From positions 124,001 to 188,000 of the forward strand of contig JBLIMV010000002.1 in assembly GCA_047638395.1 (NCBI GenBank): 64,000 nt of DNA. The letters run 5' to 3'. How positions within the stretch are numbered: position 1 is the first letter of the stretch; every line of letters begins with the position of its first letter. The DNA is from CAXBCP01 sp047638395. Its GTDB lineage: Bacteria > Pseudomonadota > Alphaproteobacteria > MPNO01 > UBA830. Shown here one piece after another: positions 25,685 to 35,002 of the stretch. Below the pieces are notes generated by a model. That model had not been told where the DNA came from, did no database searches, and saw only the letters and a list, made by a program, of their open reading frames with translations. The position numbers were made by a program, and so were the translations under genes.

Positions 25685-27381
25685 GCCGCCACTCCTTTCG
25701 CGACGGGGAGGTAATCCGACAGCACGGCGCCGTCATCCCCCAGCCGGAGGCGTTGATTGTGTTCCTGCGCCGGGTCCATTTCCTCGAAATCCTCGCGCTG
25801 ATGGGCGCCGCGGCTTTCGGTCCGGTTGATCGCCGCCAGCGTAACGGATTCGGCTGTCAGCAGGGCCGAGCGCAGATCGTACCAGTCCTGCAGGGTCATA
25901 TTGAATTCAGCGTCATCGGCCGGCACCATGTCGGCCAGGGCGGTGCGCATCTCGCGAATACGCGCCAGCGCCACCGACAGCTTGTCGCCTGTGCGCAGCA
26001 CGCCGACTTTTTCCCACATCAGGTTCTGCAGTTCGAACCACACCTCACCCAGCACCGCCTTGTCTCCGGACGCATCCGACTGACGCGAGATCAACGTGTT
26101 CAGCAGATCGAGATGTTCCGCCGCCGCCGCATCCGACCAGGTCCGGTTCCGCCCGCGCGCATAGTCCGCGGCAAACCGTCCAGCCCGCTCGCCAAAGACG
26201 AACGCTTCGGGAATGGCGTTGCCCGACAGACGGTTGGCGCCATTGGCACCGCCGACCACTTCGCCCGCGCCGTACAGCCCGGTAATGCTGGTTTCCATCT
26301 GTCCGTTCACGCGAATGCCACCCATGTGGTAATGCGCGATGGGGGCGACCTCGACCGTGTTCTTGGTCAGGTCGATACCGTTGGCGGCGAGCTTGTCGAT
26401 CACCGGCCCGAAGGCTTCACGCAGCTTTTCTTCGGGGATGTGCTGGAAGCTGAGATGGACGCCGCCGTTCTCCGTGGTGAGGCCGGCCTCATGCTCCTTG
26501 GTAATGCCATAGGAGATAATATCGCGGGTGGTCGTGTATTTCTCCGCGTCTTCGCCGCCATATTTGTGGAGGAACTCCTCGCCCTTGGCATTGAACAGCC
26601 TCCCGCCGAGTTTGTAGCGGAACGGATCCCACATGATCGGATCCATACCCACAAGGCGCGGCGCCAGGTGACCGATGGGGAAGAACTGCGGGAATTCCAT
26701 GTCGATCAGGTCGGCCCCGGCGCGCAGCGCCATGGCGTAGCCGTCACCGTTCATGTTCACCGACGCGCTGTTGCGCTGATACAGCCGGGTCAGCCCGCCC
26801 GCCGCGATAATCACCGCATTGGCGGCAATGGTGACCGGTGTTTCATCTTCGAGGTTCCAGCCGACCGCCCCGGTGACGACGCCGTCTTCGACCACGACAT
26901 CGTTGATCGCAAGACCGCTGACCCGCATGACGGTATCGGCCCGCGCAACCTGGGTGCGCAGACACTTGGCGACCGCCGGTCCTGTGTTCAGAAAATCGAC
27001 ATAGACGCAGCGTGGCACGCTGTGCCCCGGTGCCATAACACCGGTGATATTGCCGTCCTTGCGCGCCCAGCCGACCTTCCAGTCGTCCATTTCGCGAATC
27101 CGGTCGATGGCCTCACGGCACAGGATGGCGGACAGTTCCTCGTTGCACAGCCCGCGGCCGGCTTCGAGCGTGTCCTCATAGTGTTTTTCCCAGCTGTCGG
27201 GCTCTTCATCGCCCAGCGCTGCCGCCGTGGTCATCTGCGCCATGATGGTCGCACCACCGCGGCTGATCAGGCTTTTATCGGCCAGAATGACATCCGCGCC
27301 ATTGCGGGCAGCGGCAATCGCCGCGTACATACCTGCCCCGCCGGCACCAACCACCAGAACATCGGTTTCCAAGTGAATCAT
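25681..27381 (-). CDS. FAD-dependent oxidoreductase, SdhA/FrdA-like flavoprotein
   Basis: A 566-residue flavoprotein: Rossmann FAD motif VVGAGGAGMYAA (about residues 10-21), SRGGATIMAQM, and the C-terminal family block HYHMGGIRVNG with GANGANRLSGNAIPEAFVFG. It departs from true succinate dehydrogenase: there is no SH for covalent flavin in the second motif, and FFPIGH replaces the usual FHPTG. Substrate is therefore probably not succinate. I start at ATG 27381 (AAGGAG upstream at good spacing) rather than the in-frame start at 27426. It is coupled to the short 2Fe-2S subunit and has no membrane anchors nearby. Confidence 0.85.
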   Translation of the reverse strand: MIHLETDVLVVGAGGAGMYAAIAAARNGADVILADKSLISRGGATIMAQMTTAAALGDEEPDSWEKHYEDTLEAGRGLCNEELSAILCREAIDRIREMDDWKVGWARKDGNITGVMAPGHSVPRCVYVDFLNTGPAVAKCLRTQVARADTVMRVSGLAINDVVVEDGVVTGAVGWNLEDETPVTIAANAVIIAAGGLTRLYQRNSASVNMNGDGYAMALRAGADLIDMEFPQFFPIGHLAPRLVGMDPIMWDPFRYKLGGRLFNAKGEEFLHKYGGEDAEKYTTTRDIISYGITKEHEAGLTTENGGVHLSFQHIPEEKLREAFGPVIDKLAANGIDLTKNTVEVAPIAHYHMGGIRVNGQMETSITGLYGAGEVVGGANGANRLSGNAIPEAFVFGERAGRFAADYARGRNRTWSDAAAAEHLDLLNTLISRQSDASGDKAVLGEVWFELQNLMWEKVGVLRTGDKLSVALARIREMRTALADMVPADDAEFNMTLQDWYDLRSALLTAESVTLAAINRTESRGAHQREDFEEMDPAQEHNQRLRLGDDGAVLSDYLPVAKGVAA

Positions 27382-27482
27382 AAGTATCGTTCTCCTTACC
27401 CCATTGTCCCGAATCCGGACGCCCACTGCAACGTTGTGCTGCGGATAGGGGGTTGTATAAAATGCAGGAAACGGAGGACCCT

Positions 27483-28211
27483 ATGACAGATTCTACAGAA
27501 CAGGCACTCGTCGACACAGCTTGGCCCTATTGGGAATGCGAGGGCGAGATCGCGAAGCGCTATTTCGATGGCGCAACCGACGAAGATCACGCATTTTACC
27601 TGCGTGCCCAGTTGTGGAAGGAGCTGCACCCGGTCGACGGGTTCTTCAACGGCCTCCACCAGGAACTCAAAGACCTGATCGACCGCTTCCCCGAAATCGA
27701 CCGCAGTATCGACCGGCACGAATACCATTTCCTGCTGACCCAGCTGACGGAAGAATTCAATCACTACGTCATGCTGGCCGACATCTTCGAACATGTCATG
27801 GGCCGCAAGATCACGGCAGAAGACACGGTTCAGCTGGCCGAGGAAAAGAAACTCGGCGACGTCCGGCGCTCTTACGTTGAAGGCGGCGACGAGCTGACGA
27901 AAGCGGCCGTGGGCTTTACCGAGGGTGGCGGCGCACGCCTGTTCCGCGAAGGCGCAAAGCTATCCGGCTCTACCGTCAACGATATGACGGCCCATGCCAT
28001 GGACATCATCTATGACGATGAAAAGGATCATTACGCCGAACAGGCGAAAATCTGTGTCGGCCTGATCAAGTCCGATGACGACATGGCCCGCATGAAAGAC
28101 GCCATTCGCGCCATCAGCGCCCAGCGGGTGGCCATGCGCACCGAGATGTTCCCGGGTGCGATGACGGCGGACGAGATCGATGCGTTTTTGGCGGAGAATG
28201 CGCGGGGTTAG
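27483..28211 (+). CDS. Ferritin-like di-iron protein, unassigned
   Basis: A 242-residue, mostly helical protein. Two ExxH motifs (EEFNHY near residue 90 and DEKDHYAEQ near residue 182), plus an earlier Glu in WKELHPVD, suggest a ferritin-like four-helix bundle with a di-iron site. I start at ATG 27483, where GGAGG lies at ideal spacing; the in-frame ATG at 27453 has no such site. It is divergent from the flavoprotein gene across a 101-base gap. It could be a di-iron oxygenase or oxidase; I recognise no named family. Confidence 0.7.
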   Translation: MTDSTEQALVDTAWPYWECEGEIAKRYFDGATDEDHAFYLRAQLWKELHPVDGFFNGLHQELKDLIDRFPEIDRSIDRHEYHFLLTQLTEEFNHYVMLADIFEHVMGRKITAEDTVQLAEEKKLGDVRRSYVEGGDELTKAAVGFTEGGGARLFREGAKLSGSTVNDMTAHAMDIIYDDEKDHYAEQAKICVGLIKSDDDMARMKDAIRAISAQRVAMRTEMFPGAMTADEIDAFLAENARG

Positions 28212-28253
28212 ACGGCGGACCGGATTCTGTCTCTGGCTGCCATCTCCTCACAA

Positions 28254-28335
28254 ATTGTCATCCCGGCCTTGTGCCGGAATCCAGTGACCTATCCGTAAAG
28301 AAGCCTGGGCCCCGGAATAAATCCGGGGTGACAAT
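28254..28335. repeat. Dispersed palindromic repeat (TCCCGGCCTTGTGCCGG type)
   Basis: An 82-bp element with inverted ends ATTGTCA (28254-28260) and TGACAAT (28329-28335). It contains two hairpins, CCGGccttgtgCCGG and CCCCGGaataaatCCGGGG. A relative is at 50511-50592. Repeats of this sequence type are common between genes in alphaproteobacteria. It lies between convergent genes. Confidence 0.7.
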
Positions 28336-28353
28336 CATATTGTTGCGCGCGCC

Positions 28354-29541
28354 CTACCCCAGCGCTTTGACGCCCGGCAGGTCCTTGCCTTCGAGCCATT
28401 CGAGGAACGCGCCGCCGGCTGTCGAGACATAGGAAAAATCATCCAGCACATCCGCCGCGACCAGCGCGGCCACGGTGTCGCCCCCGCCCGCGACGGTCTT
28501 CAGCGACCCAGCACGGGTCAGGTCAGCCGCGACGCGGGCAACCATGACAGTGCCTGCATCGAAGGGGGGCACTTCGAACGCGCCGAGCGGGCCGTTCCAC
28601 ACCAGGGTTTTCAGATCGCTCAGCTTGGCGGCAAGGGCGTTGGCACTGCCAGGTCCAATATCGAGGATCATCATGTCATCCGGTACGGCGCCGACCGGCA
28701 CCACTTCGCTGGGTGCGCCTTCGGCAAATTCCCGGGCAATCACGGCGTCCGCCGGCAGGATGATCTGACAGCCTGCCTCGTCCGCAAGGCCGAGAATCTC
28801 GCGCGCGGTATCCGCCAGTTCGTGTTCGCATAGCGACTTGCCGACATCGGTACCAAGCGCATGCAGGAAGGTATTGGCCATCGCCCCGCCGATTGCCAGC
28901 ATATCGACCTTGCCGACCAGATTACCGAGCAGGTCGAGCTTGGTGGACACCTTGGCCCCGCCGACAATGGCACCGACCGGGCGTTCAGGACTGCCAAGCG
29001 CCGAATCAAGCGCATCGAGTTCCGCCTGCATCATCCGGCCGGCTGCGGCCGGCAACAGACGCGCCAGCGCCTCGGTCGAGGCATGCGCACGGTGCGCCGC
29101 CGAAAACGCATCGTTCACATAGATATCGGCGAGTTTCGCAAGCTCGGCGGCAAAATCCGGATCGTTCAGTTCCTCGCCTTCGTGATAGCGCAGGTTTTCG
29201 AGCAACACGACGTCGCCCGCCTTCGCCGCACCGACGACCTTTTGCGCTTCGGCACCGATGCAGTCATTGGCAAAAGAAACATTCCGTCCGCCAAGCGCTG
29301 CCGACAGCGGACCGGCCAATGGTGCCAGCGACATCTCGGGCACCGGCTCTCCCTTGGGGCGGCCAAAATGGGAAGCAACCACGACAATCGCGCCCTTATC
29401 CGCCAGTTCCGTGATGGTCGGTGCGAGACGTGAAATACGCGTCGCGTCCGATACCGCGCCATCGCGCATCGGCACATTCAGATCGGCGCGCAGAAATACG
29501 CGTTTGCCGGCAACGTCTATGTCATCAAGGGTCTTGGGCAT
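28354..29541 (-). CDS. pgk: Phosphoglycerate kinase
   Basis: Transfers phosphate between 1,3-bisphosphoglycerate and ADP in glycolysis and gluconeogenesis. 395 residues, full length. Motifs: VFLRADLNVPM near the N-terminus, VASHFGRPKG, GGAKVSTKLDLLGNL (hinge region), NGPLGAFEVPPFD, and GGGDTVAAL (nucleotide binding). It is the third gene of tkt-gap-pgk, 93 bases after gap with a hairpin in the gap. Confidence 0.97.
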   Translation of the reverse strand: MPKTLDDIDVAGKRVFLRADLNVPMRDGAVSDATRISRLAPTITELADKGAIVVVASHFGRPKGEPVPEMSLAPLAGPLSAALGGRNVSFANDCIGAEAQKVVGAAKAGDVVLLENLRYHEGEELNDPDFAAELAKLADIYVNDAFSAAHRAHASTEALARLLPAAAGRMMQAELDALDSALGSPERPVGAIVGGAKVSTKLDLLGNLVGKVDMLAIGGAMANTFLHALGTDVGKSLCEHELADTAREILGLADEAGCQIILPADAVIAREFAEGAPSEVVPVGAVPDDMMILDIGPGSANALAAKLSDLKTLVWNGPLGAFEVPPFDAGTVMVARVAADLTRAGSLKTVAGGGDTVAALVAADVLDDFSYVSTAGGAFLEWLEGKDLPGVKALG

Positions 29542-29568
29542 GTCACTTGTCTCTCAGGTTCCGGATGT

Positions 29569-29604
29569 GAAAATCCCCCACCCGATAAAGGATGAGGGAT
29601 TTTC
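29569..29604 (-). terminator. Intercistronic hairpin between gap and pgk
   Basis: GAAAATCCC (29569-29577) and GGGATTTTC (29596-29604) form a 9-bp perfect stem with an 18-base loop. No T-run follows on the minus strand, so it is probably an attenuator or mRNA-processing hairpin that sets different gap and pgk levels rather than a full terminator. Confidence 0.45.
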
Positions 29605-29634
29605 GTCAGTGTCTTGGGTTCCGCGCGGCAGGTG

Positions 29635-30645
29635 CTATTTAAGCTTGCCCATCGCAACCGCGGTATCGAGCATACGGTTGGAGAAACCCCATTCGTTATC
29701 GTACCAGCTGACCACGCGGACCAGCTTGCCGCCGACGACCTGGGTCTGGGTGACATCGAAGGTCGACGAGGCCGGGTCATGATTGAAATCGATCGAGACC
29801 AGCGGAGCCTCGTTGATATTCAGGATTCCCTTCAGGCGGGGCGATGCCGCCGCCTTCTTCGCCGCCGCGTTCACCGCTTCAACCGTGGTTTTCTTCTTCG
29901 GGACAAACGTGAAGTCGATCACCGAGACGTTGGCGGTCGGCACACGGATCGACGTGCCGTCCAGCTTGCCGTTCAGTTCCGGCAGCACCAGGCCGACGGC
30001 CTTGGCGGCACCGGTCGAGGTCGGGATCATTGAGCCCGCGGCGGCACGCGCACGGCGCGGGTCGCTGTGCAATGTGTCGAGAATGCGCTGATCGCCGGTA
30101 TAGGCATGGATCGTCGTCATGTAGCCCTGCTGAATGTCGAAGGCCTTGTGCATGACGGATGCGACAGGCGCCAGGCAGTTGGTCGTGCACGACGCGTTGG
30201 ACACGATGGTGTGCGACTTCTTCAGCTTGTGGTCGTTAATGCCGTAGACGACGGTAAGATCTTCACCGGTGCCCGGTGCCGAGATCAGCACTTTCTTGGC
30301 ACCCGCGGCGAGATGCTTGGCGGCCATTTCACGCTTGGTGAAAATGCCCGTGCATTCGAGCACAACGTCGATGCCGAGCTTGCCCCAGGGCAGGTCTTCG
30401 GGATTGCGTTCGGCAAACACCTTGATCACGCCGGAACCGGCATTGATGCCGGTCGACGTCACCTTGACCGGCTTGGCCAGGCGGCCATGCGTGCTGTCGT
30501 TCTGCAGCAGCAGGGCGTTCATGTCGACCGAGCCGAGATCGTTGATCGCGACCACTTCAATATCCTTGCGCCCTGCTTCAAGGGCTGCGCGCAGCGTCAG
30601 CCGCCCGATCCGGCCGAAGCCATTAATTGCAACACGAACCGCCAT
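29635..30645 (-). CDS. gap: Glyceraldehyde-3-phosphate dehydrogenase, type I
   Basis: Oxidises glyceraldehyde 3-phosphate to 1,3-bisphosphoglycerate with NAD(P). 336 residues. The NAD-binding motif is INGFGRIGRL (residues 7-16), and the catalytic Cys is C153 in SNASCTTNCLAP. An Asp in VVAINDLG follows the second strand, as in NAD-preferring enzymes. Preceded by tkt (66 bases) and followed by pgk. Confidence 0.97.
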   Translation of the reverse strand: MAVRVAINGFGRIGRLTLRAALEAGRKDIEVVAINDLGSVDMNALLLQNDSTHGRLAKPVKVTSTGINAGSGVIKVFAERNPEDLPWGKLGIDVVLECTGIFTKREMAAKHLAAGAKKVLISAPGTGEDLTVVYGINDHKLKKSHTIVSNASCTTNCLAPVASVMHKAFDIQQGYMTTIHAYTGDQRILDTLHSDPRRARAAAGSMIPTSTGAAKAVGLVLPELNGKLDGTSIRVPTANVSVIDFTFVPKKKTTVEAVNAAAKKAAASPRLKGILNINEAPLVSIDFNHDPASSTFDVTQTQVVGGKLVRVVSWYDNEWGFSNRMLDTAVAMGKLK

Positions 30646-30710
30646 CTTTAATTCTCCAATACTGCGTTCTGATACATCGTCACGTTTGTCTAAGTCGTTC
30701 TAAAACCGGC

Positions 30711-32714
30711 CTAGAGCCGGGATTTCACCGCTGCCGCAACCGCGTCGGCAGTGATACCGAAATGTTCGTAAAGCTGATCCGCCGGCGCCGAGGCACCGAA
30801 ACCCTTCATGCCGACAAAACCGCCTTCATTGCCGGTCCAGTGTTCCCAGCCGAAACCGATCGCGGCTTCAACCGCAACCCGAACGCCGGTGCCGAGCACA
30901 CCCGCTTTATACCCATCAGACTGCGCTTCGAAAAGCTCCCAGCAGGGCATCGAGACCACTGCTGTCGGCACGCCGTCGGCCTGCAGCGCAGCGCGGGCGT
31001 TCATGGCAATTTCGACCTCGGAGCCGGTCGCCAGGATCGTCGCCTGACGGTCACCGTCCGCGTCGGCCAGCACATATGCGCCCTTTGCCGACAGGTTCTC
31101 GTCGGTGTGTTCGGTACGCATGGTCGGCAACCCCTGACGGGTCAGCGCCATGGCCGACGGGCCGTATCTGTGGTTGAGCGCGGCCTGCCAGCATTCGGCT
31201 GCTTCAACCGCGTCGGCGGGGCGGAACACATTCACGTTCGGGATCGCCCGCAATGCAGCCAGATGTTCGACCGGCTGATGAGTCGGGCCGTCTTCGCCGA
31301 GACCGATGGAATCATGGGTCAGCACGTGGATCACCCGGATGCCCATCAGGGCAGCAAGCCGCAGAGACGGGCGCAGGTAATCCGAGAAGATCAGGAACGT
31401 ACCGGAATAGGGAATGATGCCGCCATGCAGCGCCATGCCGTTCATCGCCGCTGCCATGCCGTGTTCACGTACACCATAATACATGTAACGCCCGGCATAA
31501 TCCGGCGGGGCAAGTGGCCCAAAACCGGCCGCTTTGGTGTTGTTCGAGCCGGTGAGATCGGCCGAGCCGCCGATCATTTCGGGCACGGCAGGCGCAATCG
31601 CATCCAGCACCTTTCCGGATGACGCGCGGGTCGCAAGCTTCGGCGCATCGGCGGAGAAGCCTTTTTTGACGTCGATAATCGACTGTTCCCAGCCATCCGG
31701 CAGATCGCCGGACATCGCGCGCTCGAATTCGGCGCGGGTATCGGCAGCGCCGAGCCGGCCGTTCCAGGCTGCGTGTACATCCGCGTTACGGCTACCGGCT
31801 TCACGCCAGGCGGAAACGATCTCGTCCGGCACAACAAACGGCGCGTGCGGCCAGTTCAGCGCTTCACGCGCTGCTGCAATCTCATCGTCGCCGAGCGGTG
31901 CGCCGTGAACGCCGGACGTCCCCTGCTTGTTCGGTGCACCAAAACCGATCACCGTTTTACAGGCAATGATCGATGGCTTGTCGGACGCCATCGCCGCTTC
32001 CATCGCGGCGCCGAGCGCTGCGGGATCGTGCCCATCGCAGCTTTGCGTGTGCCAGCCATAGGAATCAAACCGGCCAAGCGCATCATCCGACAGCGACATC
32101 TCGGTGCCGCCGTCGATCGAAATATCATTATCGTCATACAGCACGGTCAGGCGGCCAAGCTTCATGTGACCTGCCAGCGATGCAGCTTCGTGACTGATGC
32201 CTTCCATCAGATCGCCGTCGGACGCAATCGCCCAGGTACGGTGATCGACCAGATCGTCGCCATAGCGCGCATTCATCGACCGTTCAGCGATGGCCATGCC
32301 GACCGCGGTAGAGACACCCTGCCCCAGCGGGCCGGTGGTCATTTCGATCCCGCCGGCTTCACCGTATTCGGGATGACCTGCGGTTTTGCTGCCGAGCTGA
32401 CGGAAATTGCGCAGCTGGTCCATGCTCATATCGGCATAACCGGTCAGATGCAGCAGCGAATAAAGCAGCATCGAGCCATGACCTGCCGACAGCACGAAAC
32501 GATCGCGGTCGGCCCAGTTCGGGTCCGCCGGATTGTATTTCAGGTACTTCGTAAACAGGACCGTCGCCATATCGGCGGCGCCCATGGGCATGCCGGGATG
32601 GCCGGAATTGGCGGCCTGCACGGCGTCCATCGACAGGGCGCGGATGGCGTTGGCGAGTTGAGCGTGATCGACGTTAGATGCTTCGGGCAAAACGCGTTCT
32701 TCATTCTGGCCCAC
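30711..32714 (-). CDS. tkt: Transketolase
   Basis: ThDP-dependent enzyme moving two-carbon units in the pentose phosphate pathway. 667 residues, the usual length. Motifs: NSGHPGMPMGAADMATVLF, SAGHGSMLLYSLLHLTGY, the ThDP motif SDGDLMEGISHEAAS ending in DDNDISIDG, and LTHDSIGLGEDGPTHQP. GTG start with no clear ribosome site. It heads tkt-gap-pgk; alphaproteobacteria often use this order to link pentose phosphate and lower glycolysis. The 209 bases upstream hold no other gene and presumably the promoter. Confidence 0.96.
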   Translation of the reverse strand: MGQNEERVLPEASNVDHAQLANAIRALSMDAVQAANSGHPGMPMGAADMATVLFTKYLKYNPADPNWADRDRFVLSAGHGSMLLYSLLHLTGYADMSMDQLRNFRQLGSKTAGHPEYGEAGGIEMTTGPLGQGVSTAVGMAIAERSMNARYGDDLVDHRTWAIASDGDLMEGISHEAASLAGHMKLGRLTVLYDDNDISIDGGTEMSLSDDALGRFDSYGWHTQSCDGHDPAALGAAMEAAMASDKPSIIACKTVIGFGAPNKQGTSGVHGAPLGDDEIAAAREALNWPHAPFVVPDEIVSAWREAGSRNADVHAAWNGRLGAADTRAEFERAMSGDLPDGWEQSIIDVKKGFSADAPKLATRASSGKVLDAIAPAVPEMIGGSADLTGSNNTKAAGFGPLAPPDYAGRYMYYGVREHGMAAAMNGMALHGGIIPYSGTFLIFSDYLRPSLRLAALMGIRVIHVLTHDSIGLGEDGPTHQPVEHLAALRAIPNVNVFRPADAVEAAECWQAALNHRYGPSAMALTRQGLPTMRTEHTDENLSAKGAYVLADADGDRQATILATGSEVEIAMNARAALQADGVPTAVVSMPCWELFEAQSDGYKAGVLGTGVRVAVEAAIGFGWEHWTGNEGGFVGMKGFGASAPADQLYEHFGITADAVAAAVKSRL

Positions 32715-32923
32715 GCGGGTGTCGCGCAGACAGGTTCAGCCAAGGAATTCCGTTCCGGATATGAACGAGAACCCCGGACATTCGCGGTGCCCGGTGCCGT
32801 CAGACCTTCTCCGATGCGGAACGGGCGCAATGTATCCGCCCCACTGCGGGATTCAAGCCCCTTTCGGGCGAATCGTCAGGCTTTTCCGGCTGTTCAGGCT
32901 ATATCTTTGGTTAATTCGCCGCG

Positions 32924-33706
32924 TTACTCCATAAACCAGCCGTGACTGACGACAATCGATTGCCCGGTAAGGGCGTTTGTCGGGAACGCCGCAAGAAAGA
33001 CGGCGGTCTCGGCGATATCTTGAACGGTGCTGAACTCGCCATCGACAGTATCTTTAAGCATTACGTCGCGGACGACCTCTTCTTCGGTGATACCAAGATC
33101 ACGCGCCTGTTCGGGAATCTGCTTTTCGACCAGTGGCGTGCGCACAAAACCGGGGCAGATCACGTTCGAACGCACACCAAATTCCGCGCCTTCAATAGCA
33201 ATCACCCGCGCCAGGCCAAGGAGACCGTGCTTGGCGGTCACATAAGGCGCCTTTAGCCGCGATGCGACCTTTGAATGGGCTGACCCCATCAGGATAATTG
33301 AGCCGCCATTGCCGGACTCCTTCATCGCCCGCATGCAGGCCTTCGCGGTCAGGAACGCGCCATCAAGATGGATCGCGAGCAGTTTCTTCCAGGCCGAATA
33401 TTCAAGATCGATCAGCGGCGAGATATGCTGAATACCCGCATTGCTGATCAGGATATCGATCCCGCCATAGGCATCTACGGTCGCGGCAACACCCGCATTG
33501 ACCGCCGCTTCGTCTGTCACGTCCATTTCGACGGCCATCGCGGTGCCGCCGGATTTGACGATATTGTCGGCGGCGGCCTGGCCGGCATCGAGCTTGAGAT
33601 CGGCGATACAGATTTTCGCCCCTTCGGCCGCATAGGCTTCGGCGATTTCCCGGCCGATACCGCTGGCGGCCCCGGTAATCAGGGCAACTTTGTCTTTCAG
33701 ACGCAT
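32924..33706 (-). CDS. bdhA: D-3-hydroxybutyrate dehydrogenase
   Basis: An SDR of 260 residues that interconverts 3-hydroxybutyrate and acetoacetate. Cofactor motif ITGAASGIG (residues 10-18), Ser in GSAHSKVAS, catalytic YVTAK, and the substrate-lid signature PGFVRTPLVEKQIPEQA that marks the 3-hydroxybutyrate dehydrogenase group. It lies 42 bases downstream of a patatin-like gene on the same strand, so polymer or lipid turnover and hydroxybutyrate oxidation may be linked. Confidence 0.93.
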   Translation of the reverse strand: MRLKDKVALITGAASGIGREIAEAYAAEGAKICIADLKLDAGQAAADNIVKSGGTAMAVEMDVTDEAAVNAGVAATVDAYGGIDILISNAGIQHISPLIDLEYSAWKKLLAIHLDGAFLTAKACMRAMKESGNGGSIILMGSAHSKVASRLKAPYVTAKHGLLGLARVIAIEGAEFGVRSNVICPGFVRTPLVEKQIPEQARDLGITEEEVVRDVMLKDTVDGEFSTVQDIAETAVFLAAFPTNALTGQSIVVSHGWFME

Positions 33707-33748
33707 TTGGTCTCTCCGGTGAAGTACGGGTGAATATCGAGGGCGCGG

Positions 33749-34813
33749 TTAATTGAAGACGGACGCGATGGGCAGGCTGGATTCCCGGCCGACCTTTTCA
33801 ACGTACCGGTCGAGCCATTCCGCCGCCGCATCCCGGCCGAGGTCTCTCAGGTGGACGAAAAACGGCCATTCGGTATTCAGCTTGCTGGACGCCCTCAACG
33901 GTTCGAGCGCCTCGCCGCCGTCGATCCGGTGCAGATGCACCTGACGATAGCGTTTGTCATCCAGGACGCCCTGATCGATCAGGCGGTCGACGAATTCTAT
34001 GGCGCGCAACTCCTGCAACAGAGCGCTGTTGAACGAGATCTCGTTCATACGGTCAAGAATTTCGCGGGCGGAGTTGGGCGTCGACTTCCGCGCGATGGGA
34101 CTTGTCTGAACCAGGAGAAGATCAGCCGTGTTGCATGAATCATGAAACGGAAACAGGACCGGGTTTCCGGCAAATCCCCCATCCCAGTAAGGGACCTCAT
34201 CGATCACAACAGCCTGGAACATATGTGGCAGACAGGCCGACGCCATCACGCTGTCGACGGTCACATCGGCGCCCTTGAAGACTTTGACCTTTCCGGTGTG
34301 CACGTTGGTGGCCGAGATAAACAGGGAGACATCACCGCAATGGCGGACCCGGTCGAAATCGACGGTTTCATCCAGAAGATCGCGGAGCGGGTTCACGTTC
34401 AGCGGATTGAATTCATAGGGTGATACCAGCCGCGACATCATATCGAAGGCCATGAAAGCGGGTGACGTATCGAGGTTCCAGTCACCGAAGAACACGCTCA
34501 TCGGAGACCGGCGGATCGGACTTGTATGGGCGGCCCGGCTGACCGCGCGCCAGAATTTTTCAAGCGACTGGCGCGCACCGTCCCTGCCGTCGCGGACGAG
34601 ACCGTCGGCAAGCACGACCGCGTTCATCGCACCGGCACTGGTACCGCTGATTCCGTCAAAGACGATCCGCCCGTCTTCAAGCAGCGCGTCCAGCACGCCC
34701 CAGGTAAAGGCGCCATGCGCTCCACCGCCCTGCAGGGCAAGATTGACGAGAGACGTGGACGATTTTTGCCGCCGCGCAGGCGCGCGGCGGCGGGTCTTCT
34801 GTTTTTCTGTCAT
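33749..34813 (-). CDS. Patatin-like phospholipase family protein
   Basis: A 354-residue protein with a Ser-Asp dyad: oxyanion loop GGGAHG (residues 29-34), nucleophile Ser59 in GTSAG, and the Asp in the DGG motif (WDGGFAGNP). The basic N-terminus (KTRRRAPARRQK) is not a signal peptide, so it is probably cytosolic. It sits directly upstream of bdhA. Patatin proteins hydrolyse lipid esters, and some bacterial ones attach to polyhydroxybutyrate granules, but the substrate here is not determined. Confidence 0.9.
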   Translation of the reverse strand: MTEKQKTRRRAPARRQKSSTSLVNLALQGGGAHGAFTWGVLDALLEDGRIVFDGISGTSAGAMNAVVLADGLVRDGRDGARQSLEKFWRAVSRAAHTSPIRRSPMSVFFGDWNLDTSPAFMAFDMMSRLVSPYEFNPLNVNPLRDLLDETVDFDRVRHCGDVSLFISATNVHTGKVKVFKGADVTVDSVMASACLPHMFQAVVIDEVPYWDGGFAGNPVLFPFHDSCNTADLLLVQTSPIARKSTPNSAREILDRMNEISFNSALLQELRAIEFVDRLIDQGVLDDKRYRQVHLHRIDGGEALEPLRASSKLNTEWPFFVHLRDLGRDAAAEWLDRYVEKVGRESSLPIASVFN

Positions 34814-35002
34814 CGTGCGAACATGCGCTGAAAACGCCGAAAATCAAGCGGAGATTATCGTTAACGCGCCGATATGTCCGCCACGTGACGCGCGCAGGGC
34901 TGCAGAGCACCTCCCATCGACAAAACGGCCCGTCGATAGACTCCTTCCGCACCGGCAGCGTAGTGTTGGCCAAACGGGATTAACGAGGCGGAACAGCCCT
35001 TG

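Noticed and set aside
25681..27381. Succinate dehydrogenase flavoprotein
   Set aside because: The covalent-flavin His motif and FHPTG are absent, and the iron-sulfur partner and membrane anchors do not fit.
25753..27486. 577-residue plus-strand frame opposite the flavoprotein gene
   Set aside because: Antisense of a gene with clear FAD motifs; no independent evidence of coding.
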